From positions 1 to 64,000 of the forward strand of contig BPJU01000008.1 of NCBI GenBank assembly GCA_026004775.1: a DNA stretch of 64,000 bases, given 5' to 3'. Below, in pieces: positions 48,101 to 55,238 of the stretch. The stretch is from Pirellulaceae bacterium. GTDB taxonomy: Bacteria > Planctomycetota > Planctomycetia > Pirellulales > Pirellulaceae. Under the pieces are notes generated by a model. It searched no databases, was not told the origin of the DNA, and was given only the letters and a program-made list of their open reading frames with translations. Position 1 is the stretch's first letter. Each line of letters opens with the position of its first letter. Position numbers and translations under genes: made by a program.

Positions 48101-49502
48101 GAACTTTGCCGGTGACGATGCGGACGACGAGGACGGCCCCACGACGCTCGTTTACGCCTTCGTGCCGGCAAGCGGCCCGGCCGAAGGTACAGTGACGAAC
48201 AACGGCAACGGCACGTTCACGTTCAATCCGGGAAGCGCCTTCCAGAACCTGCGGCCCGGCCAGACAGGCGACGTGTTCGTCCAATACACGGCGACCGACC
48301 GCCGCGGTTCCGTAAGCCAACCCGGGACGATCACCATCCGCGTCACCGGTAAGAACGACCCGCCGGTGGCCGTGGACGACCTGAACGGCATCAATCGAGC
48401 CAATTCGTCGGTGGTTATCCCCGTGTTGGCCAACGACACCGATCCGGACGGAAGCCCGTTCGATCTGTCGTCGGTGACCATTGTCACCCCGCCGGCCAAC
48501 GGCACAGTCACCGTTAACGCCGACGGTACGGTCACATACCAAGCCAACGCTGGCTTCCTGGGTGTGGATACGTTCAGGTACAAGTTCCGCGACTTGGAAG
48601 GTCCGGCGTCGCTCGAGTCGAACGTCGCGACGGTGCGAGTCACTACAACCGTCTTCCCGGTGGCCGGCAACCTCGTATTGCGCACGGTCGAAGGCGTACC
48701 GGTGGTGGCCGACGTGGTGGCGGCTTCTTCCGATGCCGATGGCTTTATCAATCCCGCCAGCGTCAAGGTCGTGCAGGCACCTGCCAACGGCACGACGACC
48801 GTCGACCCGACCACCGGGCGCATCACCTACACGCCCAACCTGGGCTTCATCGGTAATGACTTCTTCCTTTACACCGTCAAGGACAACGTGGGTGCCGAGT
48901 CGGCTGCCGGGCGAGTCGATATCATTGTCGATATCAACGCCACACCGTTCCGCAACCCGCGCAATAATCTGGACGTTAACGCCGATGGCCGAGTGACCCC
49001 GTTCGACGCGCTGCTGGTGATCCGATTCCTTCAGATGCATGGATCCCGGGCACCCTTCGGTCCCGTACCACCGTATCTGGACACGGTTCCCATCGATAAC
49101 TTCATCAATACGTTGGACGCTTTGGCCGTAATCCAGTTCTTGAACCGCCAGGCGGGCGGCGGTGGTGGTGAAGGTGAAGCCGTCGTCACCGCGTCGGCAG
49201 CAACTCCGGCGGCGCTGGATCCCGGTCGATTCGGGTTTACTACCAGCACGGCGGACGGTAGCGTTTCGGCGGAGCTTGCCTCGACCGCGAGTCAGCAAAA
49301 GCCGCGAGATGCCTCCGATCGCTCACCGCTGGATGTTGCCGCAACATCGCCTGTGAACCGGTATCTGGCCGAGGAGGACGAATGGCTCGACCAGTTGGCT
49401 CGTGAGTCGGCCAAGCGGCGCCGGGAAAAGGGCGATCCGGAAAAGGATCTGGTCGATGCGGCCATCGTGGAATTGTTGTACGGCTCGGACTACTTCGGAT
49501 AA
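39039..49502 (+). CDS. Giant surface protein, fragment 3 (FEFD repeats, GEVED, cadherin-like, dockerin)
   Basis: 3487 open codons. The nominal start is a TTG with no ribosome binding site, so it continues fragment 2. There are dispersed copies of a DGxxFxI...FEFD repeat. Five lie between about residues 1750 and 2440, each ending in a LGLxPxxLGxGxVHxGG pattern. A GEVED domain lies at about 2446-2555 (WVDFNRDGDWDDPGEKIF, GEVEDYMIEI). Cadherin-like/tandem-95 repeats occupy about 2560-3300, with NDPP starts, DxDxD calcium-type loops and NGNGTFTFDP. A dockerin-like pair lies at about 3305-3365 (LDVNADGRVTPFDALLVI, FINTLDALAVIQFLN), then a Gly-rich linker and an acidic/basic helix (LAEEDEWLDQLARESAKRRR). 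Architecture indicates a secreted cell-surface adhesin or matrix protein. Combined with fragments 1 and 2 it would be about 6,500 residues. Confidence 0.85.
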   Translation: MFGRLQDTVEVIELLYVGPGDGFGYDDPLGRARGFFPVAASGGFQLENQPGFGPGGTITGMAFIGGDLFAVSDQGGLWQVTYDGENFSTQPRNVGRFVANIFDTVTDPNNPTRMTFEGLTAAPQEVEAGRYSAMLFGMTHDGRLGAFYAYPTQVGVEVPGQLEPVFFQNQKLMHVAVNSTVTGLAFSNLQENLWAVSSARATDPGHGVTIAPDGSRLGAAGGFSLRFGPYNFPGGAYGTLYSVPFSLKGYSAADKPTLYFTYFLDTENRAYLDPFLTPNQYFADSFRVFISDDSGKWELLATNNQFQNNTFPDGRPDEFDFGDRSFMYRSVQELFDNTGTWRQARIPLDKWAGKENLRIRFDFSTAGDMNIGDPLTMGDELRAIDGVKLRDGQSFGLDDYNEFEGITNTLNRFEADLGYTLVMPSGAKIVDGATIVIDGVTFEFDDDDLDGTRGNNYGDGVASGNVLVPFHKDMTPEEVAQKTQIAIEAFYNPRTFTKTTIDDFSRPVGGIQAIAVTGNGNTFTAGRTLTIVNPLGNTWTFTFRNSATNGAGFLDFVSGATPTSALQMAREIANEINAANIPTLTGQPVRAVVDPSGTPRVLLPNDFSVVLGTPAPTGIQARDSRYNSNDSIPKAVETGIFNGAATYTVTGVIGDNPNLADRSVIVQRDPGRDVDVYRIEVAPGSRIDVTVDTGIVGGARNAVVAIFDENGAIVKRQHPFGVPVQGMSFDTTDRTGGKTTATLTLLPPLPPISNANPPQHNDPAAPHSPTSNPGYITPGGIYYVVVSGGVDDTSAFTRLQTPGNVPRQLPAPPPGYTPDSLGYDPWSELSGPKGTTGAYRLTITVSNPDAPPALRGPVAADDHIHGDDRLPIDFGYTFINTHRDGNRINIPGAASVTSTYFVGPPNTPLARVIEGAPGVFAGDDSTSPTIQPNFRIRVHSGMTRDQVATQIRQALADAYNGGDMRSVKQKFDYIRLVGHQVNSNFHGPLADTLDALGIQKFGVAGRWNNHWLPGDSTFDPLTGTGTNNPGGPIFPDGTGFGYYEASTTLGGGTNRASPGALRAQRNNFEGAYVDDIIIGFAERGEMVTGTTTAAQSLPNSGMMLNPQLPDGQIFDGPYQLEIRRGAEFGLSVFPPHDPAIQYPQLALYRTFDTNDRLAQTTSLVIPPGWQLREGQTFTLSDGVNTLTFEYDDLDLGNGVAPGHVQVGFRDFEADYVVAARVRDVINSPDVQRVLKITAALSEGTVTGTGSTSNVVNLFGNVVGRLPANAGPQSYSAYDFGDVTTRVYGVAQQRRIINGREVFQTVDHGWIGDQNVFRDQGQILVHSNIIRNAQTFAIRVDAGVRESIVNFPGGNTNNNPHPGPVRNFSELNTQRWVPGVTLTNNLIFGNGQGGISITGDPLTGPLQQAPIPFARVVNNTLYGQGPNQNDVGIRVTTNASPTLLNNIVSNFTTGIFVDASSATTVISGMLYKDNVTAANTPVGLGDFAINLDLPSEPNKSLFVDPSFNVFYLAAGSRAIDSSVASVSDRTDLVRVRNPLGIPPSPILAPDRDLTGQLRVDDPTISTPSGQGENTFKDRGALDRSDLDGPTAALILPLDNDALRLDVDPTLTVVHRPTGVFSRFEIQLNDGRGGPSQIDGIGVDPRTVLVNQPSPLPESITITRNGEFLRPGIDYVASYNETSRIIRLTPLTGIWPPDSIYVITLNNRDRHVLVTPDGVSVSDGDQFDITDRQGVKVVFEYDSGYTIQIPKTLSVQVPAAGGGLGGITDGSTFSITRSGLTTTFEFDSNNTLVDPTHVRVPFSVTDSADQIATTIANVVRNAGLGLSPKTLGNGVVHIGGTPAYSLDVGTTRLVKDGSPDAVVDGETFTITRPNFPLLRFEFDLDPAGDVQPGNIRVPFKLSDTHDDIARTLVEVIRNAGLGLNPITLGGGRLHVGGTDHIIDTTGSKLVTSGLPGVTPNLRLLVPIQGGGPGGITDGQSFFVTDGTRTVVFEFDDNGTTVAGNTIISINPGGVPSTQDEIANLIVNALAGSGFGLSPANLGNGVVSVGGQAKHRVDVTSSTLLLTGVPGGAVPVTFIPTPGFTGADMALSILRAINGSSLTGVRAAVRGGNTLFVEGIDPNGPNINDITNFFLVGIKDFALNNLQPNQNSQETRFMILLGNNRLDYGDAPDRSIEFPAGSGTFPFRYPTTREDNGARHVVYATNPLFLGRRVDADRDGQPAHPGTPAGNNLVGDDLGGNGLVVDVTGSPALSINSSTTPLLLTVPETFFIQVPDLGGAALNDGERFVVGDGTQTLTFELDSDGTLSDPNNRRIVFSPGSPANDIAQAIVDALASANLGLTPVNLGGGRVHLGSRSNHTLDATLAPSLQVGGVAGTVVDGNTFTITNGTTVFTFEFDDNLQTTPGRRVIPIDTRLTHNQLAVRIRDAIFAANVGVTPVFEGNGVLNLDGDDEDGVRFEGAFNAFLDTPIVVTASAAGLLDAWVDFNRDGDWDDPGEKIFNSVSLVAGENLLFTRTPSTAVPGFTFARFRFSSLGGLAPTGLAEAGEVEDYMIEIRPGTPPIAVNDPPTPGLYTTDEDTVLVVSTAPGILGNDSDPDGDPLTVFNPGVVLSAKGARVTINADGTFQYDPTVTTALELQRLVAGGATDDTFTYRAFDGFLFSNLGTVTVRVTGVNDPPTTRQVALSVFEDDLPVVRQFLGDDVDNDDNPTSLTYTIVSGSGPAEGSVTNNGNGTFTFDPLRNVAFQDLAVGQQREVTFQYFATDRHGANSNVSLVRVTVTGVNDNPVALNMLVSATEDGGPVTVPFAGDDVDSDDNQATLQYFIFGVPSEGTLVNNGNGTLTFDPGAGFQNLGAGETRDIIVFYTATDRHGANSNLGTITIRVTGVNDPPIAVNDPTVQSGYTTNEDAVLSINNPANGLLVNDRDPDLNDVLVVANAPVTTTSANGAQVTINANGTFVYDPRNAPNIQRLNLGQTLNDTFTYTITDNKGGTATGTVTIAVSGRNDRPVANPVLIFAEEDGPPVVGNFAGDDADDEDGPTTLVYAFVPASGPAEGTVTNNGNGTFTFNPGSAFQNLRPGQTGDVFVQYTATDRRGSVSQPGTITIRVTGKNDPPVAVDDLNGINRANSSVVIPVLANDTDPDGSPFDLSSVTIVTPPANGTVTVNADGTVTYQANAGFLGVDTFRYKFRDLEGPASLESNVATVRVTTTVFPVAGNLVLRTVEGVPVVADVVAASSDADGFINPASVKVVQAPANGTTTVDPTTGRITYTPNLGFIGNDFFLYTVKDNVGAESAAGRVDIIVDINATPFRNPRNNLDVNADGRVTPFDALLVIRFLQMHGSRAPFGPVPPYLDTVPIDNFINTLDALAVIQFLNRQAGGGGGEGEAVVTASAATPAALDPGRFGFTTSTADGSVSAELASTASQQKPRDASDRSPLDVAATSPVNRYLAEEDEWLDQLARESAKRRREKGDPEKDLVDAAIVELLYGSDYFG

Positions 49503-49592
49503 GCTGCGGAGGGACAAGTTCGGATAAAATCTGAAGGGGGATCAGCTCGCGCAAGGACCGGCCGACCCGAAGCGCGGGGTCTAGCCATTAAG

Positions 49593-49620
49593 AGCACCGG
49601 CGGTATGCCTTGCCGGCGCT
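49593..49620. terminator. Possible bidirectional terminator hairpin
   Basis: AGCACCGGC and GCCGGCGCT pair with one mismatch around a 10-base loop, between two convergent genes. There is no U-run on either side, so the call is weak. Confidence 0.3.
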
Positions 49621-49641
49621 TCGGGTTGCCGATCAAACCAG

Positions 49642-51066
49642 TTAGGCGATGATATCGTGGAGGACGTGGCCTTTTACATCCGTCAGCCGCATATCGCGAC
49701 CACCGAAGTGGAACGTGAGTCGGGTGTGATCAATTCCTAACAAGTAGAGCATCGTCGCGTGTAAGTCGTGTATCTCCACGCGGTTCTCGATCACCTTGTA
49801 GCCAAACTCATCGGTCGCCCCGTAAATCGTACCACCCTTAACTCCGCCTCCGGCCATCCAAATGCTGAATCCAAACGGGTTGTGATCGCGCCCGTCGCTT
49901 CCCTGAGCAAAGGGCGTACGCCCAAACTCGCCGGCCCACACGACGAGTGTGTCGTCCAGCAATCCGCGCGAGGCCAAGTCCTCCAGTAACGCACCGATCG
50001 GCTGGTCCACGGCACGAGCGTTGTCTTCGTGCCCCTTTTTCAGCCGGCTGTGTTGGTCCCAGCGGTCATGGCCTACGTTCGGGCACGTAAGTTCAATGAA
50101 GCGCACTCCCCGCTCGACCAGCCGCCGAGCAATCAAACATTGCCGGCCAAAAATGGCGGTCGGTTTGTACGCCGAATCCAAGCCGTAGCGACGCACGGTC
50201 GTCTCGGTTTCCTGGCTGATATCGACCAATTCGGGGACAGCAGCCTGCATGCGAAATGCCAGCTCATAGTTGGCAATGGCAGCTTCCACCGGATCGGCGC
50301 CGCGCAGTTGTTCCTGAAACCGCCGATCCAACTGTTGCATCAGGGCCAATTTGCCTTGCTGGAGTCGCGGGTTTTTCTCCTGCGGTCGTATGTTGGCCAC
50401 AGGAACGTCCCCCGGCTGAAAGATGGAGCCCTGGTAAGCTGCGGGCAGGAAACCGCTATTAAAATTGTCCAGCCCTCCCGGAGGGATCAGCCCTCCGTTG
50501 AGCACTACGAATGCCGGCAAATCCTGGCATTCCGTGCCCAGGCCGTACGCCAACCATGCGCCCATGCTGGGCCGACCCTGAAGCCCGCTGCCGGTATGCA
50601 GGAAATAATTCGCGTTGGTATGCTCGGAAAACTCCGACGTCATCGATCGGATAACGGCCAAACGGTCGACGTGGCGAGCCACATGGGGGAACAATTCGCT
50701 CACCGGGATGCCGCTGTCGCCGTGCGGCTGGAACTTCCACGGGCTGGCCATCGTCGTACCGATGTTATCGAACTGAGTCGGTTCGATTTTCATCGGGAAA
50801 GGTTGGCCGTGCCGCTTCGTCAATTCCGGTTTGGGATCCCAAGTGTCGACCTGCGATGGCCCGCCGTCCATGTAAAGAAAAATCACGCGTCGAGCCCTGG
50901 CCGGCAGATGGGTCGGCTTGGGAGCAAACGGATTGGTTGCGGCCGCCCGCAGTTGCTCTTCGTGCTGCAAGACCGCCAAGGCCAAGGCCCCAAAGCCGGC
51001 CGCGACGCTCCGTAACATCTCGCGCCGCGAAAGAGCCGCCGGCCGACACCGCCCGCATGGATACAT
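49642..51066 (-). CDS. DUF1501 protein (twin-arginine exported)
   Basis: A 474-residue protein of the DUF1501 family, sulfatase/alkaline-phosphatase-like in fold and abundant in planctomycetes. The N-terminus has the twin-arginine export motif SRREMLR followed by a hydrophobic stretch (VAAGFGALALAVL). Family stretches follow: RVIFLYMDGGPSQVDTWDPK (metal-site Asp), SVFEHT-like sequence with FLHTGSGLQGRPSMGAWLAYGLG, WDQHSRLKKGHEDNARAVD, TLVVWAGEFGRTPF, GRDHNPFGFSIWMAGGGVKGG and the C-terminal DLHATMLYLLGIDHTRL. The length is normal. AGAAGG precedes the ATG. It lies 267 bases downstream of a DUF1549/DUF1553 gene, the standard planctomycete pairing, so the two probably act together outside the cytoplasm. 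The biochemical role is not established. Confidence 0.93.
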   Translation of the reverse strand: MYPCGRCRPAALSRREMLRSVAAGFGALALAVLQHEEQLRAAATNPFAPKPTHLPARARRVIFLYMDGGPSQVDTWDPKPELTKRHGQPFPMKIEPTQFDNIGTTMASPWKFQPHGDSGIPVSELFPHVARHVDRLAVIRSMTSEFSEHTNANYFLHTGSGLQGRPSMGAWLAYGLGTECQDLPAFVVLNGGLIPPGGLDNFNSGFLPAAYQGSIFQPGDVPVANIRPQEKNPRLQQGKLALMQQLDRRFQEQLRGADPVEAAIANYELAFRMQAAVPELVDISQETETTVRRYGLDSAYKPTAIFGRQCLIARRLVERGVRFIELTCPNVGHDRWDQHSRLKKGHEDNARAVDQPIGALLEDLASRGLLDDTLVVWAGEFGRTPFAQGSDGRDHNPFGFSIWMAGGGVKGGTIYGATDEFGYKVIENRVEIHDLHATMLYLLGIDHTRLTFHFGGRDMRLTDVKGHVLHDIIA

Positions 51067-51123
51067 GGCTCAACCTTCTCTTACACCGTTTCTTCCTCGC
51101 TCCATCGCCTGTCCGCTTGCTCT

Positions 51124-51152
51124 CTACTCTATCAACTTTTCTACTCTATCAA
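51124..51152. repeat. Direct repeat between the DUF1553 and DUF1501 genes
   Basis: CTACTCTATCAA occurs at 51124-51135 and 51141-51152, a 17-base period in an AT-rich stretch. On the minus strand it lies just before the DUF1501 leader and could be a binding site; nothing else is seen in this 267-base gap. Confidence 0.5.
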
Positions 51153-51333
51153 ATATTGTAGTCGTTTACCAATTCTCCACCGCGGAAATGCGTGACAACC
51201 AGCCAAAGTGAGTAAACAGCTATCACGTCTTGTTGGGTTTCCTGCCGGTTCCGGCAAATCCTCCTTGTATCGTCCAACGCGCCATTCTACACCGATGTTA
51301 TGCGAGGTTTGCTCGATGGCGTTCGTCCCGCAT

Positions 51334-54300
51334 CTAACGCACAAAGAAAAACTCTTTGGCGTTCCACAAGGCATGACAATAATCCGCCCAAATGCGCCGG
51401 TCGCCCATCGCCGCATTGCCGTTCAAACCGTAAATAGCTCCTTGTTCTTGAAAGAAACGACCGGCGAGATCTATTTCTTCGTCCGTGGCCGGACGACCGT
51501 ACGTCTGCAAATACGCCGTCCGAACGCAGGACGAGAACTTTTCGGGCGTATCGACCGGGCCATGGTCCGATAACAGCCGATCGGCCCAACGTGCCGCCTG
51601 TTGGACGACGAACGGGTCGTTCATCAGGATCAAAGCTTGAGCCGGGACATTCGACACGGCGCGCCTACCCACGGTACTGAAGGGTTGGGGGGTATCGAAA
51701 GCCAGCATCATCGGAGAAAGGAAATTCCGCCGCACAGCGATGTAGATCGACCGTCTCCCATCACCGTCCAGCGGACCGCTCGTGCCGGGACGGCCACGCC
51801 CTTGCATGAAGGGCGTAAGATACACGGGGACACTCGGGCCGTACATGCGTGTATCCAAGCGGCCGGAAATCGCGAGCATCGCATCCCGAAGCGCTTCGCC
51901 TTCCAGCCGCTTCAGCTCCATCCGGTGCCAAAGCCGGTTGGCCGGATCACGCGCCTGGGCCGTTGCATCCAGCAGGCCACTATCCATCCGGTAGGTGCTC
52001 GATAACACAATCCGCCTGATTATCGCCTTGGTCGACCATCCCAACTCGATAAATTCCTTGGCCAGGTAATCCAACAGCTCCGGGTGCGACGGCCGGTCGC
52101 CCAATATGCCGAAGTTGTCCACCGATCCGACCAGTCCCCGTCCCATCAAATGGTGCCAGATACGGTTGACATAAACTCGCGCGGTGAGCGGATGGCCGGG
52201 ATCGATCAGGTGACGGGCAAGCTCGAGCCGTCCGCTGCCGCTTGTCGGTGCCGGGAATTGGCTTCCGCCAAGTGCTTCCAGCCACCGGCGGGGCACGCGT
52301 TCTCGCGGTGTTCGGGGATTGCCTCGCACCAGCAACCACTCGTCACAACCACTTCCGTCCCACATTGCCGGGGCCGTGCGTCCTGTTGCCGCTATCTGCC
52401 CCGCCAAACGCTGGTAGTCGCCGTAACGCCGTTCCAGATCCGCAAAGAGAGCTGCCCGCAGCGTCAGATTGCTATCCGCCAGGGGCAGCCGATCCAGCAT
52501 AGCGTTCCGCCAGGCGGCCACTGAGCCGGCCACCATTGCTTGCGTCCAACCCGGCGGCGCAAGATTGTCCGAAGGCTCGGCTATCCAATCCAAGAAACCG
52601 GCAAACCTCCCCACCAACTCGTCCAAACTACCCGGCGTGCGCTGCAAGAGATACTCGACCACCAGATCATTCCAGCCAGCCGCCGGCCATTCAGGCGGTT
52701 GCGAGCCTTGGATGACGGCCAGCACCTCGAACGGAGCCCCTTCCAAAGGATAGAACTCCACATGGCCCTCGTGGCCGGCGTAGCGTGTCAAGTCGTGGGT
52801 GACCCACTGAGGGGTTGAGCCTTGTGTGCGAAACTCTTTGAGCAGACTGCCATGCAGCGGACCGTTGATCATGCGATGGGAATCGACCACCACGTAGGCC
52901 AGCCCCGCCCCACGGACCAGGTAATGCAACGGCTCATTACCCAGCACGAAAGTGGGAGTCCGCACGACCTTTCCGGCACGATCCCACGCCGAGAGTTTGC
53001 CGGGTTCGCCTGCTGATTGCGTTGAGCGTTTCAGTTGCTGCCAGGCGGAACGAAAACGCGCCGCTGGATACTCGGCCAAACAAACGCCATCCGGACCTTC
53101 GTCGACGATCCAACTCCCGGTACGCTGCGGCTGCAAACCGTACGCGAAGCCGTCACAGCACCAAGCCAGCCACTCTTGGGATGACTCTTGACCTGGTTGC
53201 CAAACGACGGCAACCGACGACCAGCCGGCCAGACGCTGCTGGCATGCCGCTTTCGCCCGCTGAAGCTCATCGACCAACGCCGCTTGCCAGCGCTGCGGCT
53301 GGCGAGCCGACAGGTCGGCGGCCAAACTCAACCAATACCACGGATGTTGAGCATCCCGGCGTCCCGCCTGAAGTTCACTTACGAACCTATCCACACACGC
53401 GCGGTCTATTCCATCCAGCGTGGAGGATACTTTTTCCGCATTATCAACCGTACCGCCCGAGGGACTTGTCCGGTCGGCTTCCGCGGTGAGATCCGCCTGG
53501 GCGCGAAGCTGTGCCCGAAAAACTTCGACGGCAGCCACCAAAGCAGCCTTCCAGTGTCTCTGCTGTGTGCCGACAACACGCTCCAGCTCCTGGTCAAGCC
53601 GCTCTTGCATGGAAACTTCCCAGGCGGCCAATTGCTCGGCAACCTCTCGGTTGTGGAAGTAAGTCTCAAAATGTACCTGACGATAGGTGGAACTCTTTAA
53701 GAAACCGAGCAGTGCGTAGTAGTCGCGCTGGGTGATGGCATCGAACTTGTGATCGTGGCACCGGGCGCAACCGACAGTCAATCCCAGAAACGTTTTGGAG
53801 AACACATCCAGCATGTTGTCCATGCGGTCGCATTCGTCCTGGCGGATATCGACCGGTGAATGCACCCATTCGCCCAGATACCAGAACCCGGTACCCAATA
53901 CCGATTCGTTCCAACCATAGACGGGATGGCGCCGGGGCTGTTCCAATAAATCGCCGGCGACATGTTCCAGCACCCATTGGTCATAGGGCAGATCGACTTG
54001 CAAGGCGCGAATCACATAGTCGCGGTATTCGAATGCGTTTGGGATATCAAAGTCGAATTCGTGTCCGCGCGACTCGGCATACCGCACCAGATCCAGCCAG
54101 TGCCGCGCCCACCGCTCGGCAAACGCCGGCGACGCCAATAACCGATCGACCACCTTCGCGTAGGCGTCCGGCGAGCGGTCCTCCAGGAAATGCTGTATTT
54201 CCTCGACGCTGGGAGGCAAGCCGGTAAGGTCGAAGGTGACGCGCCGCAGCCAAACCAAACGGTCCGCCTCAGGTGCCGGAGAGATCCCTTCGGCTTCCAA

Positions 54301-54909
54301 GCGAGCCAGGATGAATTGATCAAGCGGGTCCCGCACCCAGGAGCAATCTTGTACCGGCGGAAGCGACGACGGTCGAGCCGGCTGCCAGCACCAATGCTCG
54401 AGCCGCTCTTGAAACGTATCCTCGGTCCGGCCGGCCACCGTGTTGGCAACTTGTTCCGGCCACGGCAAACCCATCTCCACCCAGCGGCGCAACACGGCGA
54501 TCTTCTGTGCGGGCAATTTCGACTTCGGCGGCATCTGATAAAGACTGCCGTAGTTGATCGCGTCCACCAGCAGGCTCTCGTCCGGTTTGCCGGGCACAGC
54601 CGCCGGCCCGGTATCGCCCCCCTGAAGTATGGCCTGGCGGCTGTCGAGCCTCAGGCCACCCTTCGGTTCGTCGACCTTATCGCTGTGACATTCAAAACAG
54701 TGCTCTACCAGAATAGGACGAACGTGTTTTTCAAAAAACTCGATTTCTTGGTCCGAAAACGTCGCGGCGTCTTGGGAGAGAATCTCGGTGCCGCAAAGCC
54801 CATACACCCCCAGACACAGCACGGTGACCACGCGCGCCAACCAGATGCCGCATCTTCGGCCGCGCCATTTTCGGCCAACTATATGCCAGACTTTCCGGAA
54901 ACGCTCCAT
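51334..54909 (-). CDS. DUF1549/DUF1553 planctomycete cytochrome (PSD1 type)
   Basis: A 1191-residue protein. An N-terminal anchor (about 23-45) is followed by a planctomycete cytochrome c domain (PSCyt1) with haem motif C71-F-E-C-H75, then LRLDSRQAILQGGDTGP, MPPKSKLP and LRRWVEMGLPWP. DUF1549 (PSCyt2) spans about 175-385: FILARLEAEGISP, RRVTFDLTGLPPS and RWARHWLDLVRYAES. A second CxxCH (VGCARCHDHKFD) follows. The middle (about 430-830) is a variable insertion. DUF1553 (PSD1) lies at about 850-1150: LARHLIDPGHPLTARVYVNR, WHHLMGRGLV, FGILGDRPSHPELLDYLA, and the usual end AKEFFFVR. Haem attachment implies function outside the cytoplasm. It heads the operon with DUF1501 and has its own promoter. 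Confidence 0.94.
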   Translation of the reverse strand: MERFRKVWHIVGRKWRGRRCGIWLARVVTVLCLGVYGLCGTEILSQDAATFSDQEIEFFEKHVRPILVEHCFECHSDKVDEPKGGLRLDSRQAILQGGDTGPAAVPGKPDESLLVDAINYGSLYQMPPKSKLPAQKIAVLRRWVEMGLPWPEQVANTVAGRTEDTFQERLEHWCWQPARPSSLPPVQDCSWVRDPLDQFILARLEAEGISPAPEADRLVWLRRVTFDLTGLPPSVEEIQHFLEDRSPDAYAKVVDRLLASPAFAERWARHWLDLVRYAESRGHEFDFDIPNAFEYRDYVIRALQVDLPYDQWVLEHVAGDLLEQPRRHPVYGWNESVLGTGFWYLGEWVHSPVDIRQDECDRMDNMLDVFSKTFLGLTVGCARCHDHKFDAITQRDYYALLGFLKSSTYRQVHFETYFHNREVAEQLAAWEVSMQERLDQELERVVGTQQRHWKAALVAAVEVFRAQLRAQADLTAEADRTSPSGGTVDNAEKVSSTLDGIDRACVDRFVSELQAGRRDAQHPWYWLSLAADLSARQPQRWQAALVDELQRAKAACQQRLAGWSSVAVVWQPGQESSQEWLAWCCDGFAYGLQPQRTGSWIVDEGPDGVCLAEYPAARFRSAWQQLKRSTQSAGEPGKLSAWDRAGKVVRTPTFVLGNEPLHYLVRGAGLAYVVVDSHRMINGPLHGSLLKEFRTQGSTPQWVTHDLTRYAGHEGHVEFYPLEGAPFEVLAVIQGSQPPEWPAAGWNDLVVEYLLQRTPGSLDELVGRFAGFLDWIAEPSDNLAPPGWTQAMVAGSVAAWRNAMLDRLPLADSNLTLRAALFADLERRYGDYQRLAGQIAATGRTAPAMWDGSGCDEWLLVRGNPRTPRERVPRRWLEALGGSQFPAPTSGSGRLELARHLIDPGHPLTARVYVNRIWHHLMGRGLVGSVDNFGILGDRPSHPELLDYLAKEFIELGWSTKAIIRRIVLSSTYRMDSGLLDATAQARDPANRLWHRMELKRLEGEALRDAMLAISGRLDTRMYGPSVPVYLTPFMQGRGRPGTSGPLDGDGRRSIYIAVRRNFLSPMMLAFDTPQPFSTVGRRAVSNVPAQALILMNDPFVVQQAARWADRLLSDHGPVDTPEKFSSCVRTAYLQTYGRPATDEEIDLAGRFFQEQGAIYGLNGNAAMGDRRIWADYCHALWNAKEFFFVR

Positions 54910-54995
54910 TGATCAACTCCGCACCAAGCCGGTGACAGGCAGACGTCCAGTTGGGTTAAGCAGCAAGCCAAGCGCAGGCGGGCAATTCCGACCTC

Positions 54996-55024
54996 AGTAT
55001 AGGCGCAAATAGCGCCCCCGTCAA
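54996..55024 (-). promoter_or_regulatory. Sigma70-type promoter for the DUF1553-DUF1501 genes
   Basis: On the minus strand, TTGACG (55024-55019), a 17-base spacer and TATACT (55001-54996). The spacer contains a small perfect inverted repeat, GGCGC-AAATA-GCGCC (55002-55016), a possible operator. The predicted start near 54989 is about 80 bases before the ATG. The rest of this 329-base divergent region shows nothing clear for the tetR side. Confidence 0.65.
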
Positions 55025-55238
55025 AATGAATCGAACCCCGCACTCATCGGCGTATCGGCACACGCAAACCGCTCGGGACGCTCGGGGCGGGCATGCAAAA
55101 TTCGGATTTTTGGAGTCAATGCGACTTTCCCCGATTGTTTCGCAGGCACAAAGACGCCAACATGGTAAAAAGGCCATTCGGTGTGGCCGCGTGCGGCGAC
55201 CCGCCGCGGAAATTGCTGGGAGGGGGGAAAATCTACCC

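Noticed and set aside
34810-49502. Fragments 2 and 3 of the giant locus as independent genes
   Set aside because: No ribosome binding sites, overlapping junctions, continuous domain sequence and a shared repeat family show they are continuations of one gene.
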